From assembly GCA_010909165.1 (NCBI GenBank), contig VJWM01000249.1, positions 1 through 64,000 of the forward strand: a DNA stretch of 64,000 nucleotides, given 5' to 3'. This DNA is from Anthoceros angustus (lineage: Eukaryota; Streptophyta; Anthocerotopsida; Anthocerotales; Anthocerotaceae). Below are positions 20,257 through 30,696 of the stretch, one piece after another. Each line of letters begins with the position of its first letter. The stretch's first letter is position 1. The notes below the pieces were generated by a model. The model made no database searches, was not told the DNA's origin, and saw only the letters and a list, made by a program, of their open reading frames with translations. A program made the translations under genes and the position numbers.

Positions 20257-22933
20257 AGTAAGGTGCCACACCTTCAGTTGGTGCAAGGTTGCATGCCGTT
20301 CCCTTTTTGTCTTGAGCCCGCAAAGACAATAATGGCGCAGCTGTAATAGCCTCAGTAGGCACGAAATTCAAAAACTCCAAGCCAGCCTCAGTTTCCCATA
20401 GCGGTGATGTTGAATATTGCTTGCTCCTGATGACTGTGATGAGGCCGCGGTCCGGTTTTTCTTCCCGCGTAATTTTAAACTGGTGCTGGAACGACATATT
20501 ATTCAGCTTTTTTACTGTCATGCAACGTACTTTTGCTTCCTGTCCCCTCGCCTTTTCGGCCATACAAATGTGCGGAAATCAAGAACCTCCATCAATACTT
20601 TCACCTCTGGCGATGGTGTGTGCGAAGCTTTGAGAATGTCTGCCAATACGGGCAGTGTGTGCGCCTCTTTGTGTTTCAAGCTTTTAGAGAAGCATGAAAA
20701 CATTTGATCAATTTGATCGTGAGTGTGGCGCACGAGAAGGAAGCCCACTTTCACTTTTTCAAAGGTGCCCATGTCGACTAGCATGTTGAGATACGCAAAT
20801 AGCAGCTGATTCTTGTTCTCCCGGCTTGTGTTGTCCAGCTGCAAATACAAAACTTTGGGCAGGACACCATCATAGTTATGGATGACATCTTGAATTATGC
20901 TAATAGTTAAATTGGCATCATTCCAAAGGTTAGCATAGTGTAAAAAGGCTCTAGCATTGTGGGTGTAGTTGTGGATCATGCACCCCACAACACGTACTAC
21001 AATGCGGCATTCCTCATCCAGATTCTTTGGCCACCTCAGAATGTGTGGGATCTCCGTCTTTTTCTGATCCATGCCATCAATGGCTAATAAAATATACTTA
21101 TGCGGCTCCACATAACTCTTGCTGTGATGTTTTGTCATCTTTGCTCATTCCGCCAACAATCGATCGCGGGGCATCTAAGGCTACTTGATATTTCTCTGCA
21201 CAAGACACAAACAAAGGAAAAGACATGAGTGCCTTCCTAGTCTTCGGCTATGCCGAAGGTGCCTATCGACATGTAAGAGTCAGCCACCTAGGCTATATAC
21301 GTCGGAAAAGCCACGTCCTGTTAATTGGTACAAATCTAACAGCCACATGCAACTAACTCAGCCGAACCGAAGGGTAACCGGACTATATGATGTGCCTAAC
21401 CCCCCGCTTGCCTTGGCTTTGAGCTGCGGGCCATGGATATGGTATGCGCCAGGCATCTGGCGCACTTCAAAGCCTGCAATTGCATGCACCGTTATATTGC
21501 TATGGAAGGCGCCGGCCAGCCGGCGCCCTATATAGTCCGGCAACCGTATAACCGGAGCCATTGGATGCCCTTACCGTGTCATGTGCCTGAACCCCTACTT
21601 GGCCTTGACTCCAGACTATGTGACATAAGGATGCTGGGCGCTGGCCAGCCGGCACCCTGCACAGCCTGAACTTTTCCACCACCAACTAGGCTAAACATAA
21701 TGTGAAGGACACCAAGGGCGCCAGCTGGCCGGCGCCCTTGTATGCAATTAACACTTTGAGAACCATGGCTATAGGCATAGTACACCTAGCTTGAAGGCCG
21801 ATGGCCAGCCAGCAACCTCCTCCCAATGAAACTTGACATGTAGATGGTTTTAGACACAAAGTAAAGAAGATACAAGGCGGTGAACAGCCCACTCCCTATG
21901 GGTTTAGGGTGTAGGGTAAACCCCACCTATGAGACTTGCCTCTGCAATATGCCGAAGAGGGCTACAATCATTTACATTCGGGAACCCAATGGAGAGTGCA
22001 ACGCCGGAACTTACCTAGGTCAACCTTTAGAACTGTGTTTCGTATCGTTGCAGTCTTCAATCCAGCGCATAGCGAGCATGCTGAAAATCTGTTGGACTTT
22101 GGAACTTTCACCCTGCTAAAGTGCCGAGTCCACAGCGTGAGGAACCATGCATATGTCACGTATCGCTGCTCAGATTCCTCACATTGCCTCCTGTACTTAC
22201 TCCAAATTTCCAGCTTTGTGTACGAGTCGGGGAGGTTGAACACTTCCACATTTGGAAGTCTCTCAGTCATATTCAGAAAAGCGTTATCCATCCAAGCTAT
22301 GGCACATTGGGCATGAGGGGACTGCTGTTTTGGGTTGGGTCACAACGAATCCCAGGGGGCATTCAATATGTCTCTGCTTTTTAACTCCTCATATCAGCTG
22401 TGACCAAGGCAATACACTCTTCTAAAGGCACGCAAATAGCAGCGGAATTGGTCTGTTCCTAGTAGGTGAGTTATAATCTTCTTGTTCCCCCTGACATTCC
22501 GCTCCACCTGAATCAGAGATTCCAAAAACGTCTCCTGTTCCTGCCTCCCCATCCGCAAATACCGATATCGATGTTCACGAAACCTTTCTCTGGTCAATTT
22601 GTGCACACACATTTGATTGCAACATGCCGTCCGGAAATCAATGTTGATAATGTCCCATTCACATTTCCTCAGTGGCTCTCCTGCTACTCGTCTCCTTTGG
22701 CTGCCGCCTCCTACAATTGTTGGTGCTTGCAAAGATTCGCTCATTGGTTTCGGCTGGTAAGATGGTGGAACTTGCTCTGCCACCGGCGTTTGAAAATCGT
22801 TTGCCTCTTCTTCCAAACAATTGGCCTCCTCCTCAGCGATGACACACACCTTACGACCATCCATCGCAGGGAACAAGCCACGTCTAGGCATCAGTAGGCC
22901 GCTTGTTTCTGGATCTTGGTCTCTTATGCTCAC
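20257..22933 (-). pseudogene. DUF7869 transposase-like gene, fragmented
   Basis: The best piece (20518-21138, ~200 codons) contains AIDGMDQKKTEIPHI, LYLQLDNTSRENKNQLLFAY and HTHDQIDQMFSCFSKSL. These are the hallmark blocks of the DUF7869 family found in plant and animal transposon-like proteins. Downstream (20257-20563) is the usual C-terminal WETEAGLEFLNF region. Upstream exons or fragments are 21968-22291 and 22394-22933 (CVHKLTRERFREHRYRYLRM). About 0.75 kb of hairpin-rich DNA (21.2-21.95 kb) separates the parts as an intron or insertion. The acidic blocks resemble an RNase H-fold nuclease, which is an inference. Confidence 0.5.
21440..21830. repeat. Array of GC-rich hairpins in degenerate tandem repeats
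   Basis: At least three clear inverted repeats occur. tgcgccag/ctggcgca lies around 21447-21467, ggcgccggc/gccggcgcc at 21508-21527, and caagggcgcc/ggcgcccttg at 21713-21740. Degraded versions lie near 21635-21656 and 21799-21815. The surrounding text also repeats loosely (a 'cctaacccc…ttggcttt' phrase near 21388 and 21580). Function is unknown. Options are a foldback transposon or a hairpin satellite. Confidence 0.65.
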
Positions 22934-25030
22934 TGTAGCTTCACCTCACAGTTTTGGAGGGGCTGCCCTCGAGGGCAGCATAGAGGTTGAGATTTTTGGG
23001 TGTCTTGGGCAGACAACGGGGATCGGTGGGTGAGGCTGCCAGCCGTTGACGTCGGACAAGTCCTCCAAAACATGCCTCTGCGATTGCATGCACCTAAATA
23101 GAGAATCACCATGGAGTCAAGAAACACAAATCATGGGAAATGCCATGGTCTATTGCGCACCTTTGGAGCCCCGGTTTCAGGCGACCTTGCAATGTCATTT
23201 GTAAAGGCGGGTTCTTGGGTTGGGCATTCAAATGACCTCGCCTCCTGCTTGAGTGCACTTCGCTTAGATTCCTACGATATTGCGAATGAACCTCATCTCC
23301 TGGAATGCACGCCTACAGATTGAACAAAATTTAGCAACAGGCTGACCAAAGAGGGCATTGAAACAAGCAAACCCGTTGATGTTCAATCCTAAGGCACATC
23401 AGCACTCACGTCTTCCTCTTCCGGTGAGTAGCGCGCAACATCTTCTGCGCTCCCATGGAAGTTGAAGGCGGTGATGGGCGTGTCCCAAGGTCTCTTTCAA
23501 GCCGTCGCATTGGAAGGTGAATTGAACTCTCAAAGTTGGTTGAAGTAGGACGAAAGAAACCTCGGTGAAATCATTCTCCTCCAAGTTTCATAACGGTGGC
23601 GTATCGGCTGAAGATACGGAACGGCCAATGGAATATGACTGTTGTTGGATATCACCCAACGGTGATAAATAATGAGGAAGATTGTGTGCCGCCGTCATTT
23701 GGTCGGCACATTAAAGGCTTCAAGGATCATTGAATATCCACAAATAATAGGGAAGGTAATCAGCCATAATGTTCATTCAATCGGGGTCAAAGCAAGGTAA
23801 ATGGAGGGTTAGGGTAGTTGTTATGTCCGCTTCCAGCAAAATTTGAGCAGTTGCGCCCAAACCTTGAACCCGCACCTTCCTTTCGAGTGCACTTTCCGGC
23901 GTTTGAAAATCGTTTGCCTCTTCTTCCAAACAATTGGCCTCCTCCTCAGCGATGACACACACCTTACGACCATCCATCGCAGGGAACAAGCCACGTCTAG
24001 GCATCAGTAGGCCGCTTGTTTCTGGATCTTGGTCTCTTATGCTCACTGTAGCTTCACCTCACAGTTTTGGAGGGGCTGCCCTCGAGGGCAGCATAGAGGT
24101 TGAGATTTTTGGGTGTCTTGGGCAGACAACGGGGATCGGTGGGTGAGGCTGCCAGCCGTTGACGTCGGACAAGTCCTCCAAAACATGCCTCTGCGATTGC
24201 ATGCACCTAAATAGAGAATCACCATGGAGTCAAGAAACACAAATCATGGGAAATGCCATGGTCTATTGCGCACCTTTGGAGCCCCCAGTTTCTGTAGGCG
24301 ACCTTGCAATGTCATTTGTCTGAAAAGGCGGGTTCTTGGGTTGGGCATTCAAATGACCTCGCCTCCTGCTTGAGTGCACTTCGCTTAGATTCCTACGATA
24401 TTGCGAATGAACCTCATCTCCTGGAATGCACGCCTACAGATTGAACAAAATTTAGCAACAGGCTGACCAAAGAGGGCATTGAAACAAGCAAACCCGTTGA
24501 TGTTCAATCCTAAGGCACATCAGCACTCACGTCTTCCTCTTCCGGGCTGTGAGTAGCGCGCAACATCTTTCTGCCGCTCCCATGGAAGTTGAAGGCGGTG
24601 ATGGGCAGTGTCCCAGAAGGTCTCTTTCAAGCCGTCGCATTGGAAGGTGAATTGAACTCTCAAAGTTGGTTGAAGTAGGGACGAAAAGAAACCTCGGTAG
24701 GAAATCATTCTCCTCCAAGTTTCATAACGGTGGCGTATCGGCTGAAGATACGGAACGGCCAATGGAATATGACTGTTGTTGGATATCACCCAACGGTGAT
24801 AAATAATGAGGAAGATTGTGTGCCGCCGTCATTTGGTCGGCACATTAAAGGCTTCAAGGATCATTGAATATCCACAAATAATAGGGAAGGTAATCAGCCA
24901 TAATGTTCATTCAATCGGGGTCAAAGCAAGGTAAATGGAGGGTTAGGGTAGTTGTTATGTCCGCTTCCACAGCAAAATTTGAACGGGGTTGCGCCCAAAC
25001 CTTGAACCCCGCACCTTCCTTTCGAGGTGC
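22783..25030. repeat. Tandem duplication, two ~1.1-kb units (A and B)
   Basis: Unit A starts at ~22783 and unit B at ~23897, an offset of 1114 bases. Unit B runs to ~25030. Both cover the 5' part of the DUF7869 gene and its upstream DNA. Large parts are identical. The rest differ by losses of 1-4 bases in unit A, most often inside CAG or CTG. It may be a true tandem duplication or an assembly overlap. Confidence 0.85.
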
Positions 25031-25970
25031 ACTTTCCAGCGTTTGCGGCGTCCGCGACAGCGGATCAACACCGGCATCACCATCACACAGGAGCGCGTGC
25101 CCCGGGCACTGTTGGATTGCGCAGCAAATCCACCACTCTTAGGCGGGAGGAAGTTGTCGTTTTCGTGTGCTATCAAAATTTTAAGGTTGGCTACACCATT
25201 TGCAGGAAATTGGCTGCAATTCTCCCTTGGATTGCAATTCATGCTCTTCCTCTAACGTCGTTGAGGGCACCTGACATTTGTTGTGTGTGGAGGAATAGGG
25301 AATGGCTATGGGCCGGCGGAGCAAGAAGGATCAAGGAGAGCGGGTCCCCGATCCCCCTGAGACTCTACAGAAGGCGAAGAAGCCTCGCGCCACAGGAAAG
25401 GGAAAGCAACAGCGTTGAGGCGGTGCGGTTTGCGAGGCGGTCGATTATGCGACAAGCGATGGGGCGCGAGCCGCCCGCCACTGCGAAGGATGAAAAGCAG
25501 TTGGTGGACAGACAAAGTCAGGTAGCCTCACGTCCGCGAAGGCCAGCACCACACAAGCTGGGGGACAAGGAGAAAAAGAAAAGGGGGACAAAGTCGGAAA
25601 GAAAGTGGTTCCCATTCCATCCTCTTACAGTTTCGTCAAGGCCTGCGCCAAGGCTTATCATAGCCGCAAGAATGGGGTTGCCCTCCCCCTTTCTTGTATT
25701 GTTGCTTTCCGCGAGGGTTTTCCATTGCTTTGCGGAGGAGTTGGCCGCGTGTCTGAGAGCGATAGCGAGCACGAGAGATGCAACTTCTTCGACACCGGTG
25801 GTAAGTAGGCCTTTTCACATCCCTAACCACGAAGTTCTTCGGGGGGTTGGTAGTTTTGAAATGCGTGATCATGGGGGCTAGTTCCCCTGGCATGGTGCCC
25901 TTCGTTGGGTTTTTCTCCCTTTGTTTTTGGGGCGGATGGGTTTTTCCCATCTCTTTTTTATATTAAGTCT
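25027..25970 (+). pseudogene. Retroelement C-terminal fragment in unit C
   Basis: The plus strand reads VVPIPSSYSFVKACAKAYHS and then RKNGVALPLSCIVAF (25605-25808). This matches in pattern the end of the domain seen at 30235-30696. Other frames are open but look like shadows. After the stop comes a hairpin gatggg-ttttt-cccatc (25935-25951) and a T-rich stretch that looks like the element's 3' end. The same segment recurs in unit D with frameshifts (27.6-28.0 kb, hairpin 27986-28001). Confidence 0.4.
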
Positions 25971-26194
25971 TCTTTTTCCTTTTATATTTATTCATAGTTT
26001 CATTTATTTTCAACCAAATATATTTTCCTAATAAAATAATTTGGCTTTTCTATGATTAACTTTTATATTCATTAAGGTTTCATGGATAATTGCCACTCTC
26101 ATTCTTCATCTTATTCTTCAAACACTTTTAGCACTCTTATCATTCTCTCTTGCTCAAAACCTTGTTACTTTACCATTTCTCTCAAAGTTACAAC

Positions 26195-26485
26195 ATGGCA
26201 AGAAGAAACAATCAGAAGAGTATTCATACTAAGAGAAGCAAAGAACTAGAGAGGAGAAGTAGAAGAAGTGTGCACTCTCGTCGATCCTACAATTATAACC
26301 AGCTGAATTCTTCTCCTTTCAATACCCTAGGGAGTAAGATAACTTACGTGCTATCCTTCTTCTTCCTAGAAAACAACTTTGTGTCATCTTCAACAAGAGG
26401 AGTTCCTAGCAATCAAAGATCAGCAAGACCTTGGTCCACTAGTGATGATCCTAATCAGTTCGATATTGTGGAGATATTTCGGTGA
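26195..26485 (+). CDS. Arg/Ser-rich ORF in unit C (truncated)
   Basis: The ORF opens with ATG after a pyrimidine-rich leader and reads MARRNNQKSIHTKRSKELER, then RRSRRSVHSRRSYNYN. A possible intron (gtaagat … ttcctag, ~26333-26368) would change the reading after ~45 residues. The partner in unit D is longer, so this copy is frameshifted near 26455. It could be the N-terminus of a retroelement gag. No family was recognised. Confidence 0.35.
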   Translation: MARRNNQKSIHTKRSKELERRSRRSVHSRRSYNYNQLNSSPFNTLGSKITYVLSFFFLENNFVSSSTRGVPSNQRSARPWSTSDDPNQFDIVEIFR

Positions 26486-28243
26486 TGAGAATCATAAGTC
26501 CTCCTCCTATTATGCACACAACAAGGGACAAACTCACCTCATTATTCTCCAACTACACCGATTCGAGTTTCTCCACACAATTCTTCATCACAACATTCTA
26601 GATCGTTCTTCATCACAACGTTACTCCGCATCCGCTAAGAAAGCGATATTATCTTGATGAGCAGACGACATCACCTTCATTAGTAATTCCTCGGAAAGTT
26701 CTCGTGATTCGACGGCAATCTTCTTCAATCCTCGCATCGGTTCAACATGAAACACGCTATAGAGTCGCTCCGCATCAAATGCAACGGGATACAACCACCA
26801 CAATCGACAACCGTATGCACAAGTTCAAGGTAAATTTACACTGCTGATTTCCTCGTGTTTACGGAAAAATGATCATGTATAATCATAGGAGATTCCAAGG
26901 AAAGTGGCTACAAATCCCGTGCTACTCTAGCAATATCTTGCTTTCCAGTTGGAGCATTCTCGCGTCTTCGCATATGAAAATTTGTTAGAACAACTGCGAT
27001 CGATTGGATGTTACGCTTTGAATCCACCGCAACCATTCCAATCTTTGGCAACGCCATCATCGAGGCGTCCTACCAGCGCCCAAACCTTGAACCCGCACCT
27101 TCCTTTCGAGGTGCACTTTCCGGCCGTTTGGCGTCGCGGCAATGATCAACACCGGCATCACCATCACACGAGCGCGTGCCGGGCCGTTGGATTGCGCAGC
27201 AAATCCACCACTCTTAGGCGGGAGGAAGTTGTCGTTTTAGGTGTGCTATCAAAATTTTAAGGTTGGCTACACCATTTGCGGGTGGCTGCAATTCTCCCTT
27301 GGATTGCAATTCATGCTCTTCCTCTAACGTCGTTGAGGGCACGACATTTGTTGTGTGTGGAGGAATAGGGAATGGCTATGGGCGGCGGAGCAAGAAGGAT
27401 CAAGGAGAGCGGGTCCCCGATCCCCCTGAGACTCTACAGGAGGCGAAGAAGCCTCGCGCCACAGGAAAGGGAAAGCAACAGCGTTGAGGCGGTGCGGTTT
27501 GCGAGGCGGTCGATTATGCGACAAGCGATGGGGCGCGAGCCGCCCGCCACTGCGAAGGATGAAAAGCAGTTGGTGGACAGACAAAGTCAGGTAGCCTCAC
27601 GTCCGCGAAGGCCAGCACCACACAAGGCGGGGACAAGGAGAAAAGAAAAGTCGGAAAGAAAGTGGTTCCCATTCCATCCTCTTACAGTTTAAAGGCTGCG
27701 CCAAGGCTTATCATAGCCGCAAGAATGGGGTTGCCCTCCCCTTTCTTGTATTGTTGCTTTCCGCGAGGGTTTTCCATTGCTTTGCAGGAGGAGTTGGCCG
27801 CGTGTCTGAGAGCGATAGCGAGCACGAGATGCAACTTCTTCGACACCGGTGGTAAGTAGGCCTTTTCACATCCCTAACCACGAAGTTCTTCGGGGGGTTG
27901 GTAGTTTTGAAATGCGTGATCATGGGGGCTAGTTCCCCTGGCATGGTGCCCTTCGTTGGGTTTTTCTCCCTTTGTTTTTGGGGCGGATGGGTTTTCCCAT
28001 CTCTTTTTATATTAAGTCTTCTTTTTCCTTTTATATTTATTCATAGTTTCATTTATTTTCAACCAAATATATTTTCCTAATAAAATAATTTGGCTTTTCT
28101 ATGATTAACTTTTATATTCATTAAGGTTTCATGGATAATTGCCACTCTCATTCTTCATCTTATTCTTCAAACACTTTTAGCACTCTTATCATTCTCTCTT
28201 GCTCAAAACCTTGTTACTTTACCATTTCTCTCAAAGTTACAAC

Positions 28244-28693
28244 ATGGCAAGAAGAAACAATCAGAAGAGTATTCATACTAAGAGAAGCAAAGAACTAGAG
28301 AGGAGAAGTAGAAGAAGTGTGCACTCTCGTCGATCCTACAATTATAACCAGCTGAATTCTTCTCCTTTCAATACCCTAGGGAGTAAGATAACTTACGTGC
28401 TATCCTTCTTCTTCCTAGAAAACAACTTTGTGTCATCTTCAACAAGAGGAGTTCCTAGCAATCAAAGATCAGCAAGACCTTGGTCCACTAGTGATGATCC
28501 TAATCTGGTTCGATATTGTGGAGATATTTCGAGTGATGAGAATCATAAGTCCTCCTCCTATTATGCACACAACAAGGGGACAAACTCACCTCATTATTCT
28601 CCAACTACACCAGTTCAGAGTTTCTCTCCACACAATTCTTCATCACAACATTCTAGATCGTTCTTCATCACAACGTTACTCCGCATCTGCTAA
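28244..28693 (+). CDS. Arg/Ser-rich ORF in unit D
   Basis: This is the same protein start as at 26195, but the frame stays open for ~149 codons, with a Ser/His/Asn-rich C-terminal half (SSYYAHNKG, SPHNSSSQHSRSFF). A second frame continues with glutamine-rich sequence (28700-28950, IPQQSSQQIQHGNLLQ), suggesting one longer gag-like protein interrupted by a frameshift. It lies ~1 kb upstream of a Copia gag start at 29960. Confidence 0.35.
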   Translation: MARRNNQKSIHTKRSKELERRSRRSVHSRRSYNYNQLNSSPFNTLGSKITYVLSFFFLENNFVSSSTRGVPSNQRSARPWSTSDDPNLVRYCGDISSDENHKSSSYYAHNKGTNSPHYSPTTPVQSFSPHNSSSQHSRSFFITTLLRIC

Positions 28694-29164
28694 GAAACGA
28701 TATTATGCTGATGAACGGACGACATCACCTTCATTAGTAATTCCTCAGCAAAGTTCTCAGCAGATTCAGCACGGCAATCTTCTTCAATCCTCGCATCTGG
28801 TTCAACATGAAACACCTGCTATAGGGAGTACTGCTCCTGCATCAAATGCAACTGGGATACAACCACCACAATCGACAACTTCGTATGCACAAGTTCAAGC
28901 AGAAATTTCTGCTGCTGCAGATTTCCTCTCGTGTTTCTGGAAAAATGATCATGTATAATCATAGGAGATTCCAAGGAAAGTGGCTACAAATCCCAGGCTA
29001 CTCTAGCAATATCTTGCTTTCCAGATTTGGAGCATTCTCGCGTCTTCGCATATGAAAATTTGTTAGAACAACCTGCTGATCAGATTGGATGTTCTGCTTT
29101 GAATCCACCGCCGGCAACCATTCCAATCTTTGGCAACTGCCTGTCATCAGAGGCGTCCTACCCT

Positions 29165-29959
29165 GGCGCCCAGAAATCAACAGGCATGCCCTTCTAATTT
29201 TCAATTATGCGTGAGATTTATGAGGATCTGACGCCAAATTTCTGCGGTCAATTATTTTTAGCATAGGTCGGCGCCGGCTCCAATCCTCTGCCAGCAGGAT
29301 CGCCGGTCTGGGCGCCCTTCCTGCCAAAACGGTGCCTCGATTTGGCTCAGAATCCAGCGAGATTGGCACCGCTGGATTCAGAGCGGCACTGGACGATTTC
29401 GCGCGTGCACCCTGCGCGTCGCCGATTGAAGCCCGAAACCGTGCCCTGACCTTTAATTATTTTCAGAGTTTCTTTCGGGGGCTGTCCCTTATGGATCTTA
29501 GGTTCCCAATTGGTGTTCAGATACCTCTCTTCCAATCTCGACACATCTTTTTAAGTCGCCGCGGACGTTCACTATGGCCCCACAATTTTCAGCAATCAAG
29601 CAGGAACCTATTTCTCCTCGCCTCACTCATTATTCTCCAACTACACCGATTCGAGTTTCTCCACACAATTCTTCATCACAAGCGCTACAACACAGGAGTT
29701 CTTCCAACTTGAGTGTCGGCACCTTTGGGATCATTTGAATCAGGTTTCAGAATCAGTGACTTTTGCCACTCAGGCAGTGAAACATCTTGCTTCTGTTTAT
29801 GCTCCTTCTGACAGAGGCATTGTTCACTGGTCTTCTGAGTCTTGATTATTTGTATTCATTCATTATTGTGAATCAAATTTATATCTTTTGAAGTTTCCCT
29901 CGACTTTGGGTCATAACTCAGCGTCGGCAACTTTTCTATTATCTTGATTCTATTTACTT
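29165..29959. other. Unassigned repeat DNA
   Basis: No gene is recognised. It contains GC-rich hairpin-like phrases (29260-29330) similar to those at 21.5 kb, and a stretch (29625-29690) repeating the 'ctccaactacaccgattcgag' text of unit C. Confidence 0.45.
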
Positions 29960-30180
29960 ATGGCTACCTCGACCGTGCCACCCACTCCAATCATCAATTA
30001 TATGAATGTGACGTCTGATTTTAAGGAGAAGGATCGTTTTGACGGCACTAAGTTTGAGATATGGTCCAAACGTATGCGTTATGTATTGAATACAAGAGAT
30101 CTCCTCGGCATAGTTGATGGATCTTGCTCGGGGAAGGGAGCAGGCTTTTGGCTTCTGGTCACGTCTCCTGCACTCATTAC
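29960..30180 (+). pseudogene. Copia-E: gag N-terminus fragment
   Basis: From ATG 29960 the plus strand reads NVTSDFKEKDRFDGTKFEIW and then SKRMRYVLNTRDLLGIVDGS. This is the conserved opening of Copia gag. It is cut off at ~30120-30180, where unrelated minus-strand coding begins, so only the first ~60 residues survive. Confidence 0.7.
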
Positions 30181-30234
30181 CATCCTATAAATAGCATTGG
30201 CCAGCACCCTCTGCATGGCAATGGATACCCGTTG

Positions 30235-30696
30235 TCAAAAGAAAGCCACCACCGAGGAAAGAGGGAGACCCACCCCGTTCCGACGACTGTGGTAGGCTTT
30301 AGCATAATACTTAGTGAGCTGGAAGAAATCCTTGCCCATAGCCCCGTGAGTGTCAATGGCAAGGAAGATGAAGGCGTGGCCGTCCTGCAAAGGAGTGTAT
30401 TTGTGTACCTGGACAGTCGCGAATCCCTCCACCGCCCAGCCCGGAGGGTTGATAATGACATGCTTACAAATGGAGTTCCGGGTAGGATCCATTACAACGA
30501 CATCCGCAATAGAGATTTGATCCCCCTGGATCAGAAATAGATCCACCCTGAGCGACACCCCATTGCGCAGGGTATATAGACGCTCCCTATATGGAAAATA
30601 ACCGCTCTCCTTAGCCATCGAGAACACTACGTCGCGAACAGCATCATGTATAGCGATACGTTGCCCTCCAATTGGATAGCAAGCCAGATGGGACAT
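30235..30696 (-). pseudogene. Retroelement protein C-terminal domain fragment
   Basis: A 153-codon minus frame shows AIHDAVRDVVFSMAKESGYF, then VSLRVDLFLIQGDQISIADV followed directly by VVMDPTR, and ends AKAYHSRRNGVGLPLSSVVA. The HDAVRD…RVDL.LIQGD….ADVVV.DPTR series is familiar from retroelement proteins common in fern and bryophyte genomes. The D…D.T spacing hints at a nuclease-like fold, which is inference. No upstream RT was found. Confidence 0.45.

Larger units (their letters stand above)
24990..29164. repeat. Tandem duplication, two ~2.09-kb units (C and D)
   Basis: Unit C is ~24990-27076 and unit D ~27077-29164. Each carries the ACAKAYHSRKNGVALP coding tail, an AT-rich stretch, and an Arg/Ser-rich ORF. 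Long blocks are identical, while other blocks differ by missing middle bases of CAG/CTG. The damaged copy alternates: D is poorer at 27.1-27.4 kb and C is poorer at 26.45-27.08 kb. Confidence 0.88.
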
